A DNA stretch of 5,612 nt from Muribaculaceae bacterium (GTDB lineage Bacteria > Bacteroidota > Bacteroidia > Bacteroidales > Muribaculaceae). The position numbers were made by a program, and so were the translations under genes. The notes beneath the pieces are model-generated. The model worked only from the letters and a program-made list of their open reading frames with translations, was not told where the DNA came from and did no database searches. Below, in pieces: positions 5,480-5,612 of this stretch (position 1 is the first letter of the stretch; each line of letters opens with the position of its first letter). Location of the stretch: contig JAFYCU010000173.1 of the NCBI GenBank assembly GCA_017545095.1, positions 1-5,612 of the forward strand, given 5' to 3'.

Positions 5480-5508
5480 TGATGCGGCTCTATATGCCCG
5501 GAAGGGCA
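5470..5508. repeat. 20-base perfect palindrome followed by a GGAA-capped hairpin
   Basis: The sequence agccgcatcatgatgcggct (5470-5489) is a perfect 10+10 palindrome. Five bases later tgccc-ggaa-gggca (5495-5508) forms a second small hairpin. The pair precedes a -7-like box at 5524. They could be an operator or mRNA-end structures; no run of T follows on the plus strand, so a terminator is not clear. Confidence 0.55.
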
Positions 5509-5523
5509 AAATTTGGATAACTT

Positions 5524-5531
5524 TATCTTTG
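5524..5531 (+). promoter_or_regulatory. -7-like promoter box, plus strand
   Basis: TATCTTTG matches the -7 consensus and is preceded by the overlapping near-match TAACTTTA at 5518-5525. No -33 element is found at 19-20 bases upstream. A hairpin follows: cttgact 5543-5549 with agtcaag 5558-5564. Any transcript would leave the window to the right. Confidence 0.4.
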
Positions 5532-5595
5532 CAGCGTCAAACCTTGACTGTTCCAAAAGTCAAGTCATGATGCAGTGAAAAAACGAGGTTTTTCG

Positions 5596-5603
5596 TACCT
5601 TTG
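5596..5603 (+). promoter_or_regulatory. -7-like promoter box at the right edge
   Basis: TACCTTTG matches the -7 consensus and is followed by a T-rich start region. No good -33 element is present. It probably serves a plus-strand gene that begins beyond the window. Confidence 0.5.
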
Positions 5604-5612
5604 TCGTATTAA

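Larger units (their letters stand above)
5084..5612. other. Right-hand gene-poor region
   Basis: No gene of recognisable family is present in these 529 bases. They hold the minus-strand promoter at 5182, an AT-rich hairpin at 5215-5237, a short open frame at 5285-5377, several small repeats and palindromes between 5376 and 5564, and two plus-strand -7-like boxes near the right edge. The short open frames of about 60 codons on either strand show no family motifs. Confidence 0.6.

Noticed and set aside
5338..5520. A 60-codon plus-strand open frame.
   Set aside because: It runs through tandem repeats and palindromes, its composition follows those repeats, and its start has no supporting signal.

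Overview
The window looks like chromosomal DNA of a member of the order Bacteroidales. The evidence is several promoters of the Bacteroidetes type (a -7 element TAnnTTTG, in two cases with a TTTG-like -33 element 19-20 bases upstream), no clear Shine-Dalgarno sequences, and gene families that are expanded in that order. Genus cannot be settled from the sequence; the fairly GC-rich coding sequence would fit the Prevotella or Muribaculaceae part of the order.

Layout, left to right. (1) 1-950, minus: the N-terminal 316 residues of an AAA-ATPase_like protein, the kind that usually carries a C-terminal PD-(D/E)XK nuclease domain; it runs off the left edge. (2) 951-1038: an intergenic strip made almost wholly of 7-base tandem units (seven units, an 11-base mini-palindrome, then four more units), which reaches into the 3' end of the next gene. 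(3) 1026-2207, minus: a GT4-type glycosyltransferase, with a promoter at 2259-2289. (4) 2353-3954: a cassette-like unit in which a second ATPase-nuclease gene (archaeal-type ATPase plus DUF234, plus strand, 2452-3867) lies between two copies of a 55-base imperfect palindrome that differ at one base. (5) 3955-4410: a gene-poor stretch holding a good promoter, a 28-residue orphan signal peptide on the plus strand and, abutting it on the minus strand, the decayed middle of a C10 (streptopain/interpain-like) cysteine peptidase. (6) 4406-5083, minus: an intact RluA-family pseudouridine synthase. (7) 5084-5612: no convincing gene. It holds the probable promoter of the pseudouridine synthase, a short open frame of unknown status, small repeats and palindromes, and one or two promoter-like -7 boxes pointing out of the right edge.

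The genes do not form one pathway. The glycosyltransferase and pseudouridine synthase look like ordinary housekeeping or surface-glycan genes; the two ATPase-nuclease genes and the peptidase relic look like accessory material. The most notable signals are the matched palindromes around the DUF234 ATPase gene, the heptamer arrays, and the peptidase relic whose signal-peptide end and catalytic-domain piece lie on opposite strands. No transposase, integrase, tRNA, rRNA or CRISPR array was seen.
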